NCBI RefSeq assembly: GCF_013030265.1
Contig: NZ_WPZQ01000005.1
Span: 1 to 64,000, forward strand
DNA: 64,000 nucleotides
From: Ruegeria arenilitoris
GTDB taxonomy: Bacteria > Pseudomonadota > Alphaproteobacteria > Rhodobacterales > Rhodobacteraceae
Direction: 5' to 3'
The position numbers and the translations under genes were made by a program. This document shows positions 27,896 to 37,611 of this stretch, in pieces. The stretch's first letter is position 1. Every line of letters starts with the position of its first letter. The notes under the pieces were generated by a model. The model made no database searches. It worked only from the letters and a program-made list of their open reading frames with translations, and was not told the origin of the DNA.

Positions 27896-29388
27896 TCCAC
27901 AGCCTCATCCGCATCATCGGCCAGATCAATCCAGATGGTCTTCAGCTGAGTGTACTGGTCGTGGGCATGCACCGAGTTGTCGCGCCCACCAAATCCCGAT
28001 TGCTTGTAACCACCAAAAGGCGTGGTGATGTCGCCCTCGCCAAAGCTGTTGACGGTCACGGTTCCTGCCCGGATGGCGCGCGCGCCACGAATGGCGCGTT
28101 TAGCGTTTGCAGTGAAGATTGAGGCGCAAAGCCCATACTCGGTGTCATTGGCAATCCTGATGGCCTCATCGAACCCCGAGACTTCGATCACCGACAACAC
28201 GGGACCAAAAATCTCTTCCCGCGCCAGGGGAGCATCGTTGCCGGGTACTTCGACCACGGTAGCTTCGACAAATCCGTTATCAGCCTTGCCGCCGATTAAC
28301 ACGCTCTCGGCCTGATCCAGAAAGCCGCAAACCTTGTTGTAGTGGCTATCACTTACCAGCGCGCCCATACGGGTTTCCGGGTCCAGCGGATCTCCGATGT
28401 TCCATTGTTGGGCGTGGTGTGCGATGCGCTCCAACAGTTCAGCCTTCACATCCTTATGCACGATCAGGCGCGACGAGGCCGAGCAGTTCTCGCCCATATT
28501 CCAGAAAGCGCCATTCACCACGTGCGCGGCCACTCGGTCGAGGTTCTCGGCGTCGTCCATCACGATGGCGGGGTTTTTGCCGCCCATTTCCAGCACCACC
28601 TCCTTGGCGTTGCTCTCGGCGGAATAGGTCAGGAAGCGTTTGCCAGTGACAGTTGAGCCGGTGAAGGAGACCATGTCGATATCCATGTGCCGCCCGATGG
28701 GTTCGCCAACTTCAGCCCCACCGCCAGGGACGATGTTCAGAATGCCACGTGGCAGCCCGGCTTCCATCGCCAACTCGGCCAGACGAAGAGCAGTCAGAGA
28801 GGTCTCGGCTGCCGGTTTCACCACCACCGAACACCCCGCCGCCAGAGCAGGCCCAATCTTCCATGCAAGCATCAGCAGCGGGAAGTTCCAGGGCAATACC
28901 AAACCCACAACGCCAATCGGTTCGCGGACCACCATAGCGATGTGATCGTCACTGGCGGGCGAGACCTGATCATAGATCTTGTCGATCGCCTCGGCGTGCC
29001 ATTTCAGGCAATGGATCGTTTCAGGCACGTCCACGGTTTCGCAGTCATAGATCGTCTTGCCACTGTCGATGCTCTCCATCACCGCCAGTTCGCGAGCGTT
29101 ACGGGTTATCAGCTTGCATAGCCGGATCAGCACGTCCTTGCGATCGGATGGGTGGAGCTTCGACCATCGGCCATCGTCAAATGCCTCTCGCGCCTTTTCT
29201 ACGGCGAAGTCTACATCCGCCGCGCCGCAGGCCGCGATGTCAGCCAGTTTTTCGCCAGTCGCCGGGTTAACAGTCTCAAAAGTCTCGCCAGAGATCGCCG
29301 GGCGGTACGCGCCATCAATGAAAGCGCCCGTGGGCAAGGTCAGGCCGGCAGCGATGGATTTGTATTCGTCCTGTGTCAGCAATTCCAT
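27892..29388 (-). CDS. NAD(P)-dependent aldehyde dehydrogenase
   Basis: 498 residues with catalytic Glu267 (VVLEMGGKNP), Cys302 (MGENCSAS), the NAD-binding PWNFPLLM segment (167-174) and SFTGSTVTGK. It is nearest in appearance to PuuC-type gamma-aminobutyraldehyde dehydrogenases. In this context it would oxidise a semialdehyde, for example 2-oxoglutarate semialdehyde if the pathway is hydroxyproline-like. It is 3 bp downstream of the DHDPS-family gene and overlaps the FAD oxidase gene. Confidence 0.87.
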   Translation of the reverse strand: MELLTQDEYKSIAAGLTLPTGAFIDGAYRPAISGETFETVNPATGEKLADIAACGAADVDFAVEKAREAFDDGRWSKLHPSDRKDVLIRLCKLITRNARELAVMESIDSGKTIYDCETVDVPETIHCLKWHAEAIDKIYDQVSPASDDHIAMVVREPIGVVGLVLPWNFPLLMLAWKIGPALAAGCSVVVKPAAETSLTALRLAELAMEAGLPRGILNIVPGGGAEVGEPIGRHMDIDMVSFTGSTVTGKRFLTYSAESNAKEVVLEMGGKNPAIVMDDAENLDRVAAHVVNGAFWNMGENCSASSRLIVHKDVKAELLERIAHHAQQWNIGDPLDPETRMGALVSDSHYNKVCGFLDQAESVLIGGKADNGFVEATVVEVPGNDAPLAREEIFGPVLSVIEVSGFDEAIRIANDTEYGLCASIFTANAKRAIRGARAIRAGTVTVNSFGEGDITTPFGGYKQSGFGGRDNSVHAHDQYTQLKTIWIDLADDADEAVD

Positions 29389-29391
29389 GCC

Positions 29392-30309
29392 TTAACCCTC
29401 CGCCACGATATCTGCGATTGTCTTTTTCAGCACACGTGTCACCTGTTCCAGCGCGCGCTTGTCATCTTTGTTGAGGCCTTTCAGCGGAGGCCGCATCGCG
29501 CCCGCTTCGATACCGTTCATGGTCACGCCATGTTTGATGGTTTGAATGAACTTGCCACCCTGTTCGAGTACCCGCATCAGCGGCATCATTGCGGACATGA
29601 TCCGACGACCCTTGGCGAAATTGCCTTCGATCACGCAGGCCTGATACAGCGCAACATGCTCGGCAGGCAGGAAATTCGACCCTCCACACACCCAAAATGG
29701 TGCGCCCCATGCGAAAAACTCCAACGCCTGATCATCCATGCCGCAGCCAAGCTGGATATGGGGATAGTCGCGGGCCAGCAGGTGCACCCGATTGATATCG
29801 CCTGAACTTTCTTTAATGCCACAGAAGTTGCGGCTGCGACCCACGCGGTCAAGGAACTCCTCGCCCATCATTGTCCCGGTACGATGCGGATAATTGTACA
29901 GCATCACCGGAAGATCGGCGGCCTTGTCGATGGCCAGAGCATTCAGTGCGTTTTCCCGGTCTGTCGGCACTGAATAAGCAGGGCTTGCAAGCAGGATCGC
30001 ATCCGCTCCCAGTTCCCGAGCACCCTTAGCCAACGTGATTGAATCCGATGTCAGCATGGAGCCGGTTCCGACAACCAGCGGCAGACGTCCCTTCAAACGT
30101 TCATGAGTGAAACGAGCGAGTTCCAGGCGTTCCTCTACGGTTTGCGCATAGTTTTCGCCGGTCGATCCCCCCGATATCAGGCCGTGCACGCCGTTTTCGA
30201 TCAAATAGTCGATCACGTCATTTAACGCATCCCAATTGACGGTTCCGTCACTGTGATATGGCGTGACGATAGGGGTATAGATCCCCTCAAATCTGAATAT
30301 CGGGTTCAT
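29392..30309 (-). CDS. Dihydrodipicolinate synthase-family lyase/deaminase
   Basis: 305-residue class I aldolase-fold enzyme. The Schiff-base lysine is K166 in GIKESSG, the helper Tyr138 is in YNYP, and GGSTGEN (47-53) binds the carboxylate. The family includes pyrroline-4-hydroxy-2-carboxylate deaminase of hydroxyproline catabolism, as well as sugar-acid aldolases. Its place between a GntR regulator and an aldehyde dehydrogenase, beside an epimerase and an oxidase, favours the deaminase, by inference. Confidence 0.8.
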   Translation of the reverse strand: MNPIFRFEGIYTPIVTPYHSDGTVNWDALNDVIDYLIENGVHGLISGGSTGENYAQTVEERLELARFTHERLKGRLPLVVGTGSMLTSDSITLAKGARELGADAILLASPAYSVPTDRENALNALAIDKAADLPVMLYNYPHRTGTMMGEEFLDRVGRSRNFCGIKESSGDINRVHLLARDYPHIQLGCGMDDQALEFFAWGAPFWVCGGSNFLPAEHVALYQACVIEGNFAKGRRIMSAMMPLMRVLEQGGKFIQTIKHGVTMNGIEAGAMRPPLKGLNKDDKRALEQVTRVLKKTIADIVAEG

Positions 30310-30316
30310 TCAGTCC

Positions 30317-31027
30317 TCATGCTGGTTTCGATCGAGGCAACGCGCCCATCGGAACGTCCAAGGCCTCGGGCATTACAAACAGTTCGATCTGGTCGCGAGA
30401 AAGGTTCCAGTGGTCTTCGGCCAGCTGAGCTGCTGCTGTTTCATCACGCGCTTCAATTGCAGCTATGATGGCGTCGTGCTGCTGGCTGGCTTCTGACAGA
30501 TTTTCCGACATCTCCGCAGTTTGCGGGCGGTAAAAGGTCATACCAATCCGGGAATGATCGATTAGCAGCCGGTTATACGAGGGTAGCAGATAGATATTCC
30601 CCGACATTTCGCCGGTGATCTCATGAAAGCGGTTGTTGGCCAGTGCTCGCTCTTCGCCTGACCCGCTACGCAATGCAGCCTTGAACGCTTCTTGGGACGT
30701 TTTGAGCTCTTCGATTTGGTCGGGCGTCGCATTCTGTGCTGCGAGGCGCAAGACAGCCCCATAGATCATAGGAGCGGCGAGAAAGAAGTCGCGCAGCGTC
30801 GTATAGGACATTTCAGATACGCGGGCGCTGCGGTTCGTGCGCAGATCCAGATAACCCTCACCCGCAAGCTGCCGGAAAACTTCGCGCAATGGTGTCCGGG
30901 ACAGGCCAAAGGCGTCAGACAACTGCGCCTCATCCAAATCAGCACCTGGGCGCAAACGTAGAGTCAGGATCGACACCTTCAGGTGCTCTCTCAGCTCATC
31001 CTTCCGCTTCTTCGCCTCGTCTTTCAT
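30317..31027 (-). CDS. GntR-family regulator (FadR/FCD subfamily)
   Basis: 236 residues: an N-terminal winged HTH (ILTLRLRPGADLDEAQLSDA and FGLSRTPLREVFRQLAGEGY) and an all-helical FCD effector domain. It is the first gene of the lyase-dehydrogenase-oxidase operon (7 bp before the lyase gene) and divergent from the ABC importer. A palindromic TTGTACACAA lies in the divergent region, so it probably represses both sides until a pathway intermediate binds. Confidence 0.85.
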   Translation of the reverse strand: MKDEAKKRKDELREHLKVSILTLRLRPGADLDEAQLSDAFGLSRTPLREVFRQLAGEGYLDLRTNRSARVSEMSYTTLRDFFLAAPMIYGAVLRLAAQNATPDQIEELKTSQEAFKAALRSGSGEERALANNRFHEITGEMSGNIYLLPSYNRLLIDHSRIGMTFYRPQTAEMSENLSEASQQHDAIIAAIEARDETAAAQLAEDHWNLSRDQIELFVMPEALDVPMGALPRSKPA

Positions 31028-31121
31028 CGCATGTCCTCATGTTGCGTTGCCGGGATGCCAGAATGACGAATCGTGCGGCAAACACAATTGGCGCTCACCG
31101 TGTATCTTTCAAAAATACATC

Positions 31122-31131
31122 TTGTACACAA
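31122..31131. promoter_or_regulatory. Candidate GntR operator TTGTACACAA
   Basis: Near-palindromic 10-mer in the divergent region between the GntR gene and the betaine importer operon, with a related ATACAT just upstream. It closely resembles the palindrome in front of the other FCD-type GntR gene (53093-53102). Confidence 0.5.
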
Positions 31132-31177
31132 TATAAATTTATGCAGCATACAAAAAAACTGGAGGAGGACAGCGCCG

Positions 31178-32260
31178 GTGGGCAGCAGCATGGAAGAACC
31201 CGTGATCGATTGCCGAAATCTGTGGAAGATATTCGGGAAACACGCCGATGAGGCGATGAAAGCCGTTCAGGCGCAGGGACTTGGAAAGCTTGAGGTTCGG
31301 GATCAGTTCAACTGTGTCGTGGGCGTTCAGGACGCGACTTTCACCGTCAATCGCGGTGAAATCTTCTGCATCATGGGGCTTTCGGGATCCGGCAAGTCCA
31401 CTCTGATTCGCCATGTGAACCGGCTGATCGAGCCAACTTCGGGGCAACTTTTTATCGAGGGCCAGGATGTAAACACCCTGTCTGCCCGTTACCTGCGCGA
31501 ACTGCGCGCCGAGAAAATTGGCATGGTGTTCCAGAACATGGCGCTGATGCCCCACCGGACGGTTCTGGACAATGTTTCGTTCAGTCAGGAAGTGCGAGGG
31601 CATGATGTACGCGAACGTCGCGAAAACGCTTTGCGCGCCATTGATGCAGTAGATCTGAATGGCTGGGATCAGAAATACCCGGACGAACTGTCTGGCGGCA
31701 TGCAGCAGCGGGTTGGTCTGGCCCGTGCTATCGCCGCCGACCCGGCAATTCTCTTGATGGACGAACCTTTCTCGGCCCTCGACCCTCTGATCCGCCGGCA
31801 ACTACAGGACAAATTCATGTCCCTATCCGCCGAGATGAAGAAAACCACGCTGTTCATCACACATGATTTGGACGAGGCCATTCGCATCGGTGACCGGATC
31901 GCGATCATGAAAGACGGAGCGCTGGTGCAGGTTGGCACACCCGAGGATATCGTGACCAATCCGGTCGACGAGTATGTTGCTGATTTCGTCGCGGGCATTT
32001 CCAAACTTGAGTTGATTTCGGCCGGCAAAATCATGGAACCCGTCGAGGCCTTCGAACGCCATAGCGGTCCGTTCGATGCAAGCGACTGGCCCGAAGCGCA
32101 TCCGGATCATTCGCTGGACGATCTGGTGAACCTGTCGATCTCCACCCAACACCCGGTTGTGGTCAAGGCGGATGGCAAGGCCATCGGGATCGTGACCAAG
32201 AACGCCCTGCTGCGCGGCATTCAGGGCGATGTCGAAGACGCCAGCACCCTAAAGCACTGA
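31178..32260 (+). CDS. Quaternary-amine ABC importer, ATP-binding protein (ProV/OpuAA type)
   Basis: 360 residues. Walker A GLSGSGKS (67-74), signature LSGGMQQR (171-178), Walker B LLMDEPFSALDP and a C-terminal CBS-like regulatory part (ending NLSISTQHPVVVKADGKAIG), as in ProV. The GTG at 31178 is chosen because a GGAGGAGG site sits about 9 bp upstream; the frame runs back to 31073 and an ATG also exists at 31190. It energises uptake of betaine-type solutes and heads a three-gene importer operon. Confidence 0.85.
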   Translation: MGSSMEEPVIDCRNLWKIFGKHADEAMKAVQAQGLGKLEVRDQFNCVVGVQDATFTVNRGEIFCIMGLSGSGKSTLIRHVNRLIEPTSGQLFIEGQDVNTLSARYLRELRAEKIGMVFQNMALMPHRTVLDNVSFSQEVRGHDVRERRENALRAIDAVDLNGWDQKYPDELSGGMQQRVGLARAIAADPAILLMDEPFSALDPLIRRQLQDKFMSLSAEMKKTTLFITHDLDEAIRIGDRIAIMKDGALVQVGTPEDIVTNPVDEYVADFVAGISKLELISAGKIMEPVEAFERHSGPFDASDWPEAHPDHSLDDLVNLSISTQHPVVVKADGKAIGIVTKNALLRGIQGDVEDASTLKH

Positions 32261-32272
32261 GGATCAAACGTT

Positions 32273-33208
32273 ATGGCAGATAAGGAATTCAATATTCTAG
32301 ACCCGTTTTCCTCGGTCGATCTTGGGCTGGCGGAATCGGCCGACGGTGTGAAGCAATGGGCGATTTCCAATCGTGGCATCATCCAACCGATCAAGAACTT
32401 CTTCAATGATCTGATAGTTGGCATAGACAACGGTCTGAATGCGGTTCCGCCGCTGATCATGTTGGTCCTGTTAGTCCTGATCGCGTGGCAAGCCGCAGGC
32501 CGTCGGGTCGCCATTCTGGTAGCTATCAGCATGACGGTGCTGGGCTTTCTGTCGCCGAATGCCTGGGGGCTGGCGATGACGACGCTGGCGATTGTTATCT
32601 CGGCCGTTATCCTGTGTTTCATCATCGGCTTGCCGCTTGGCATTCTGGCGGGCAAGAACGACCGGTTCGAAACCGCGATCCGTCCTGTTCTGGACACGAT
32701 GCAAACCATCCCTGCCTTCGTCTATCTGGTGCCGGTCGTCATGCTGATCGGCATTGGCAACGTTTCGGGCGTCATCGTCACCATAATCTTCGCACTGCCA
32801 CCCCTGATCCGACTGACCTCGCTGGGTATTCGCGGCGTGAATGCATCCGTGGTTGAAGCTGCCCGTGCTTTTGGTGCGAACCCCCGTCAGATTCTGTTCA
32901 AGGTCGAACTGCCTTTGGCGACACCAACCATTCTGGCTGGTGTCAACCAAACCATCATGTTGTCGCTGTCCATGGTCGTGATTGCATCGATGATCTCTGT
33001 CAAAGGGCTGGGTAACGAGGTTTTGCGTGCCATGGGTCGTCTGGATGCAGGCAAGGCGCTGGTTGGCGGCTTGGGCATCGTGATCCTGGCCATCGTCCTC
33101 GACAGAATTACGCAAGGCATGGGGCAGTCCGGTCGCGAACGCGGCCATCGCCACTGGTGGCAAACCGGACCAGTAGGTGCCGTGATGCGCGTCTTTAACA
33201 AAACCTGA
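32273..33208 (+). CDS. Quaternary-amine ABC importer, permease (ProW type)
   Basis: 311 residues with an N-terminal cytoplasmic stretch, about six transmembrane segments and the permease EAA loop (VVEAARAFGANPRQILFKVE). It forms the inner-membrane channel of the ProVWX-type system. It lies 12 bp after the ATPase gene and 38 bp before the binding-protein gene. Confidence 0.87.
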   Translation: MADKEFNILDPFSSVDLGLAESADGVKQWAISNRGIIQPIKNFFNDLIVGIDNGLNAVPPLIMLVLLVLIAWQAAGRRVAILVAISMTVLGFLSPNAWGLAMTTLAIVISAVILCFIIGLPLGILAGKNDRFETAIRPVLDTMQTIPAFVYLVPVVMLIGIGNVSGVIVTIIFALPPLIRLTSLGIRGVNASVVEAARAFGANPRQILFKVELPLATPTILAGVNQTIMLSLSMVVIASMISVKGLGNEVLRAMGRLDAGKALVGGLGIVILAIVLDRITQGMGQSGRERGHRHWWQTGPVGAVMRVFNKT

Positions 33209-33246
33209 GCTTCACAATTCAACAACACCCTAGGGAGGGAAATTCT

Positions 33247-34236
33247 ATGCTCAAAATCAAAGCGATCGCGGCCTTTGCAGCGACCACAATGCTGACCAGC
33301 GTCGCATATGCGGCAGAAAAACCGGGCGAAGGCGTGACCGTTCGTCCGGTGATGGCGCCGTCGGTCGAGGAAATCTTCCAACATCGCATCTTGTTTGCCG
33401 CACTCGAGGACCTGGGTTACGAGATCGCTGATCCGCAGGAAGTTGAGTACCAGACGATCCACCTGGCCCTGGGTACCGGCGATGGTGACTTCACCGCCGT
33501 GCATTGGAACAAGCTGCACGACACGTTCTATCAGGAATCCGGTGGCGATGACGTTCTGGAAAAAGTCGGTACGCTGATTGACGGTGCGCTACAGGGCTAT
33601 CTTGTCAACAAGTCGGCTTATGATGCGGGCGTTCAGAATCTTGGCGACCTGAAAGACCCGGAAAAGGCCAAGCTTTTCGACGCCGATGGCGACGGCAAAG
33701 CTGATCTGGCAGGTTGCGTGCCGGGTTGGGGTTGTGAGCGTGTGATCGAACATCAGTTGGATGAGTTCGGACTGCGTGACACCATCGCCCACAATCAAGG
33801 CGCTTACAACGCCATCATCGCAGACACGATCGCTCGCAACGCTGCAGGAGAAAACGTTCTGTACTATACATGGACACCGTACTGGGTGTCAGGCGCGCTG
33901 GTTCCGGGCGAAGATGTGGAATGGCTGGCTGTTCCCTATTCCTCTCTTCCGGATGGGGCCACAGCGGAAACAACCTTTGACGGCAAAGATCTTGGTTTTG
34001 CAGTAGACAGTATTCGTGTTGTCGCCACAGATGACTTTCTGAACGCCAACCCCGCGGCAGCCAAGCTGTTTGAGGTAGCCAAGATCGACATCAACGACAT
34101 CTCAGCGCAGAACAAGATGGTGTCTGATGGCGAAGACGGCTCGGATGATATCGACCGTCACGTCGAAGCCTGGATCGAAGCAAACCGCGAAACTTACAAC
34201 AGTTGGCTTGAAGCAGCGCAGGCTGCTGCTCAATAA
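33247..34236 (+). CDS. Quaternary-amine ABC importer, substrate-binding protein (ProX/OpuAC type)
   Basis: 329 residues with a cleavable signal peptide (LKIKAIAAFAATTMLTSVAYAAE). The mature part is an OpuAC domain. Aromatic residues that could cage a quaternary ammonium are present in AVHWNK, VPGWGCE and YYTWTPYW. A strong GGGAGG site precedes the ATG, and a terminator follows the gene. The ligand is probably the betaine degraded by the neighbouring enzymes. Confidence 0.87.
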   Translation: MLKIKAIAAFAATTMLTSVAYAAEKPGEGVTVRPVMAPSVEEIFQHRILFAALEDLGYEIADPQEVEYQTIHLALGTGDGDFTAVHWNKLHDTFYQESGGDDVLEKVGTLIDGALQGYLVNKSAYDAGVQNLGDLKDPEKAKLFDADGDGKADLAGCVPGWGCERVIEHQLDEFGLRDTIAHNQGAYNAIIADTIARNAAGENVLYYTWTPYWVSGALVPGEDVEWLAVPYSSLPDGATAETTFDGKDLGFAVDSIRVVATDDFLNANPAAAKLFEVAKIDINDISAQNKMVSDGEDGSDDIDRHVEAWIEANRETYNSWLEAAQAAAQ

Positions 34237-34261
34237 TCAAGTCTATCAGCCAAACTGGGAT

Positions 34262-34295
34262 CTGCGCGGGCTGAAGCTCGCGCAGTTTCTTTCTT
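34262..34295 (+). terminator. Rho-independent terminator after the importer operon
   Basis: Stem CTGCGCG (34262-34268) with CGCGCAG (34279-34285), partly extended inward, followed by TTTCTTTCTT. It separates the importer operon from the regulator gene that starts at 34310. Confidence 0.75.
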
Positions 34296-34309
34296 AGGGT
34301 GACGTAATC

Positions 34310-35266
34310 ATGATCCAAACCCAGACGCAGCACTACAACTTCATGCTGGTCGAGGAATTCTCGCATCTGGCGTTTTCCTGTGCCGTCGAACCATTGCGCA
34401 TTGCCAACCTTGTCAGCGGGCACGAGTTGTACAAATGGACCTTTGCTTCGGAGCAAGGGGAAAAGGCCGTTTGTTCAAACGGATCTGTCACTTTGGTGCA
34501 TTCAGGGTTCGATCTGCTTCCCAAATGCGATCAGATTTTTGTGCTGTCAGGCATACACATGCGCAATCACGTGTCACGTTCTTTGCTGAGCAGTTTGCGG
34601 CGCGAGCGGGCCAAGGGAACAGCGATCGGCGCATTGTGTTCGGGTGCCTGGGTGCTTGCCGAGGCCGGGTTTTTGGATGGCATGCAAGCCGCGATCCATT
34701 GGGAATACCATGATGCCTTTATGGAGGCGTTTCAGGAGGTGAATCTGGTCCGCAGCGTTTTTGTGGCTGATGAAAAACATGTCACAGCTTCGGGCGGCAC
34801 GGCTACTGCAGATCTGATGTTGCATCTGATCGAGCGTGACCACGGCTATGACCTGTCTGTCGCCGTGGCGGATCAGATGGTTTACAACGCGGTCCGGAAT
34901 GCAACCGCCGAACAACGCGTTTCTCTTCAGTCGCGCAACGGAATGCGGAATACACATTTGGCAAAGGCGATCCAGATCATGCACGATCGCATCGAAAACC
35001 CGGTTTCGCCATCCGTCATCGCCGAGCAACTTGGGATTTCAACCAGGCAACTTGAACGTTTATTCGGGAAGTACCTCAACGCATCGCCGAAAAAGTACTT
35101 TATGGAGATGCGGTTAGAGCGCGCGCGCCACCTTCTCATACAGACTGAGGCATCAGTAACGGATGTCGCTTTTGCTTGCGGCTTTGAAAGTGCAGGCCAT
35201 TTTTCCCGCGTATACAGGGCGGCATTTGGCGTAACACCAATGCTGCAAAGAGGACGACTGGATTGA
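34310..35266 (+). CDS. GlxA-family AraC-type regulator (GbdR/CdhR-like)
   Basis: 318 residues: an N-terminal DJ-1/PfpI-like ligand domain (with GALCSGAWVLAEAGFLDG) and a C-terminal AraC double HTH (IAEQLGISTRQLERLFGKYL and VTDVAFACGFESAGHFSRVY). Known relatives sense betaine, dimethylglycine or carnitine derivatives and activate their catabolism. It closes the betaine gene island, directly after the importer and its terminator. Confidence 0.85.
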   Translation: MIQTQTQHYNFMLVEEFSHLAFSCAVEPLRIANLVSGHELYKWTFASEQGEKAVCSNGSVTLVHSGFDLLPKCDQIFVLSGIHMRNHVSRSLLSSLRRERAKGTAIGALCSGAWVLAEAGFLDGMQAAIHWEYHDAFMEAFQEVNLVRSVFVADEKHVTASGGTATADLMLHLIERDHGYDLSVAVADQMVYNAVRNATAEQRVSLQSRNGMRNTHLAKAIQIMHDRIENPVSPSVIAEQLGISTRQLERLFGKYLNASPKKYFMEMRLERARHLLIQTEASVTDVAFACGFESAGHFSRVYRAAFGVTPMLQRGRLD

Positions 35267-35648
35267 GATACGGCTGTATCTTCGATCAACCCAGATAATA
35301 CAGGTTCCTGCCTTCGCGCTGTTGCTTACCGAATTTTCGTTTGGCATGCAGCAAAGGCGGTGAACAGTTTTCATCAGGCAATGATCGGGATACGCAAGCA
35401 ATCCTTGGATTCCGCCGGGTTGGCATCATGCCTCACATGCATAAACTGTTACCTTTTTGGATAACGGGTAAGGGCTCGTTCGACCAATTGAAGCGCCTGG
35501 CAGGAGATGGTGGCAGTGAGCCTAACTTCGTCAGCTTTCCACGCTGTATTTTTCTTCTGATCTGGGGGAGTTTAGAGCCCATAGGCTGCTCGAAGACCTT
35601 CCAGGATTTGGGCGCAACTCAATTTTCCAGTAAATCGCCCCTTGCTGA
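35267..35648. other. Intergenic region before the Zur-type box
   Basis: About 380 bp between the GlxA regulator and the metallochaperone operon. I see no credible gene or RNA; short frames here lack ribosome sites. Confidence 0.4.
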
Positions 35649-35670
35649 TTGTTATGCAATAACATAACAA
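35649..35670. promoter_or_regulatory. Zur-box-like palindrome upstream of the COG0523 operon
   Basis: Perfect 8-bp arms TTGTTATG and CATAACAA around CAATAA. Spacing and the AT-rich core with TTATG/CATAA arms resemble alphaproteobacterial Zur boxes. It lies 80 bp before the start codon of a COG0523 GTPase, a classic zinc-starvation gene. Confidence 0.65.
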
Positions 35671-35749
35671 ACATGTATGCCGATTGTAGGAAGTCAGATC
35701 CCGCGTACCCGACGATCCGTCCGATCCATCCAGATGAGGAATACACTTC

Positions 35750-36961
35750 ATGCTAGACACCCGCCTTCCTGTCACCGTCCTCTCCGGCTTCCTCGGTGCT
35801 GGTAAGACAACTCTTCTGAACCGCGTGCTGAACAATCGTGACGGGCGACGGGTCGCTGTAATTGTTAACGATATGTCCGAGGTCAATATCGACGCCGACC
35901 TTGTGCGCGCCGATACAGAGCTATCCCGCACGGACGAAACGCTGGTGGAGATGTCCAACGGTTGCATCTGTTGTACGCTTCGCGACGATCTTCTGGATGA
36001 GGTCAGGAGATTGGCAACCGAGAACCGGTTTGACTATTTGCTAATTGAATCAACCGGAATTTCCGAACCACTACCCGTCGCTGCCACCTTCGATTTTCGG
36101 GACGCCGATGGAAATAGCCTCTCGGATGTTTCGCGGTTAGACACTATGGTCACCGTTGTTGACGCTGTGAATCTGCTAAGAGATTTTTCCAGCCACGACT
36201 TCCTGAGTGACCGTGGTGAGGTGCTTGGCGAAGAAGACGAGCGCACTCTGGTTCATCTGCTCACAGACCAGATCGAGTTTGCGGACGTTGTGATTTTGAA
36301 CAAAATCACTGATGCCGGGCCTGATCGTGTGGACGCAGCACGCAAGATTATCCGGAGTCTGAATGCTGATGCTCAGATCGTTGAGACCGATCACTCTGAT
36401 GTACCCGCAGATGCAATTCTGGATACCGGCCTTTTCGATTTCGAGAAAGCGCATGAACACCCAATGTGGGCCAAAGAGCTTTATGGGTTTTCGGACCATG
36501 TTCCCGAGACTGAAGAATATGGAGTAACAAGTTTCGTCTACCGCGCGCGGCAGCCGTTCGTACCTGAAAAAATTCTGACTGTTCTGAACGGGGAACTGCC
36601 CGGAGTAATCCGCGCCAAGGGTCATTTCTGGATTGCCACCCGTCCGGATTGGGTTGCCGAGTTTTCACTCGCCGGCTCTTTGTCTTCAGTCAAACCGCTT
36701 GGAACGTGGTGGGCAACTGTTCCGGAAGACCGGCGCCCGGATCACGAAAGCGCCCGCGCTTACATGGAGGCACACTGGCAAGAGCCATGGGGCGACCGGC
36801 GGCAGGAAATCGTGTTCATCGGAAGCGGCATAGATTGGCCAACTCTAAAGGCCCGGTTAGACGCAGCCTTGCTGCCCACGCAGGTTGCAGACCGACCCGA
36901 GAACTTACCAAACCTGCCCGATCCGTTCCCCCTGTGGCGACGCGCCGAGGCCGCAGCATGA
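35750..36961 (+). CDS. COG0523/CobW-family GTPase, putative zinc metallochaperone
   Basis: 403 residues. Walker [10 protein letters not shown] (13-21), the metal-binding CXCC motif in NGCICC (C72, C74, C75), the NKIT guanine motif near residue 184 and a CobW C-terminal domain. The family delivers metal to client proteins under zinc shortage. The upstream Zur-like box and the coupled DUF1826 gene (4-bp overlap) support a zinc rather than cobalamin role. Confidence 0.85.
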   Translation: MLDTRLPVTVLSGFLGAGKTTLLNRVLNNRDGRRVAVIVNDMSEVNIDADLVRADTELSRTDETLVEMSNGCICCTLRDDLLDEVRRLATENRFDYLLIESTGISEPLPVAATFDFRDADGNSLSDVSRLDTMVTVVDAVNLLRDFSSHDFLSDRGEVLGEEDERTLVHLLTDQIEFADVVILNKITDAGPDRVDAARKIIRSLNADAQIVETDHSDVPADAILDTGLFDFEKAHEHPMWAKELYGFSDHVPETEEYGVTSFVYRARQPFVPEKILTVLNGELPGVIRAKGHFWIATRPDWVAEFSLAGSLSSVKPLGTWWATVPEDRRPDHESARAYMEAHWQEPWGDRRQEIVFIGSGIDWPTLKARLDAALLPTQVADRPENLPNLPDPFPLWRRAEAAA

Positions 36962-37611
36962 ACTATGCTCGTGAGATCATCGAAGATGCCGCAATCGGCG
37001 TCGGTGTCGCGGAAACGCCTGAGGGTTTGTCAGCAATCCATCACCCCGGTTGTGCTGCTGTGGTCTGGCGCAGGAACCCTGTGCAGAGCTTTCAATCGTG
37101 GATCGACAGAATACCGCCTGAAAACCTGCCAAAAGCGCGATTGGTCCTGCGCCCGGGATCTGTTCGGCAGGCGGTTTCTGAAATATGTGAACTCTCCGGA
37201 ACTCCTAAAGCCCAAGAATGCGACCGCTTGATTGATGACGTCACCGCGCTGTCGGAGATCTCCGCAGGTTTGATGAGCGCAGAATGGCTGCGCCTGCGCT
37301 TAGATGTCGTGACCACGAATGCCTGTCGTAGGTTTCACATAGATGCGGTCACTGCCCGCCTCGTCTGCACGTATCGCGGCACGGGTACTCAATATGGCAT
37401 CTCCACCGACGGAGATGATCCAGGTCGCGTCTTCACAGTTCCCACTGCTGCACCAATAATATTGCGAGGAACACGCTGGCCTGAACAACCGAGGTCAGGC
37501 CTTTTGCATCGCTCGCCACCTATTGAAGGGTCCGGAGAAACGCGACTTGTGCTTGTCCTTGATCCGGTCGCAGATCCTGAGGACGAATTCGACCAAGTCT
37601 TGATACACTGA
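36958..37611 (+). CDS. DUF1826 family protein
   Basis: 217 residues starting [11 protein letters not shown] at the ATGA overlap with the COG0523 gene. Conserved features of the family include a mid-protein [20 protein letters not shown] and a C-terminal HRSPP. DUF1826 proteins are repeatedly found beside COG0523 GTPases, which suggests a joint role in zinc homeostasis. The frame is open further upstream (to 36649), but that part is antisense-like shadow of the GTPase gene. Confidence 0.8.
   Translation: MNYAREIIEDAAIGVGVAETPEGLSAIHHPGCAAVVWRRNPVQSFQSWIDRIPPENLPKARLVLRPGSVRQAVSEICELSGTPKAQECDRLIDDVTALSEISAGLMSAEWLRLRLDVVTTNACRRFHIDAVTARLVCTYRGTGTQYGISTDGDDPGRVFTVPTAAPIILRGTRWPEQPRSGLLHRSPPIEGSGETRLVLVLDPVADPEDEFDQVLIH

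Noticed and set aside
32471..33163. 230-codon minus-strand frame rich in H, D and Q
   Set aside because: Antisense to the ProW-type permease; biased composition is the mirror of membrane codons.
36649..36957. N-terminal extension of the DUF1826 protein
   Set aside because: This part lies inside the COG0523 gene in another frame; the conserved protein begins at the ATGA overlap.
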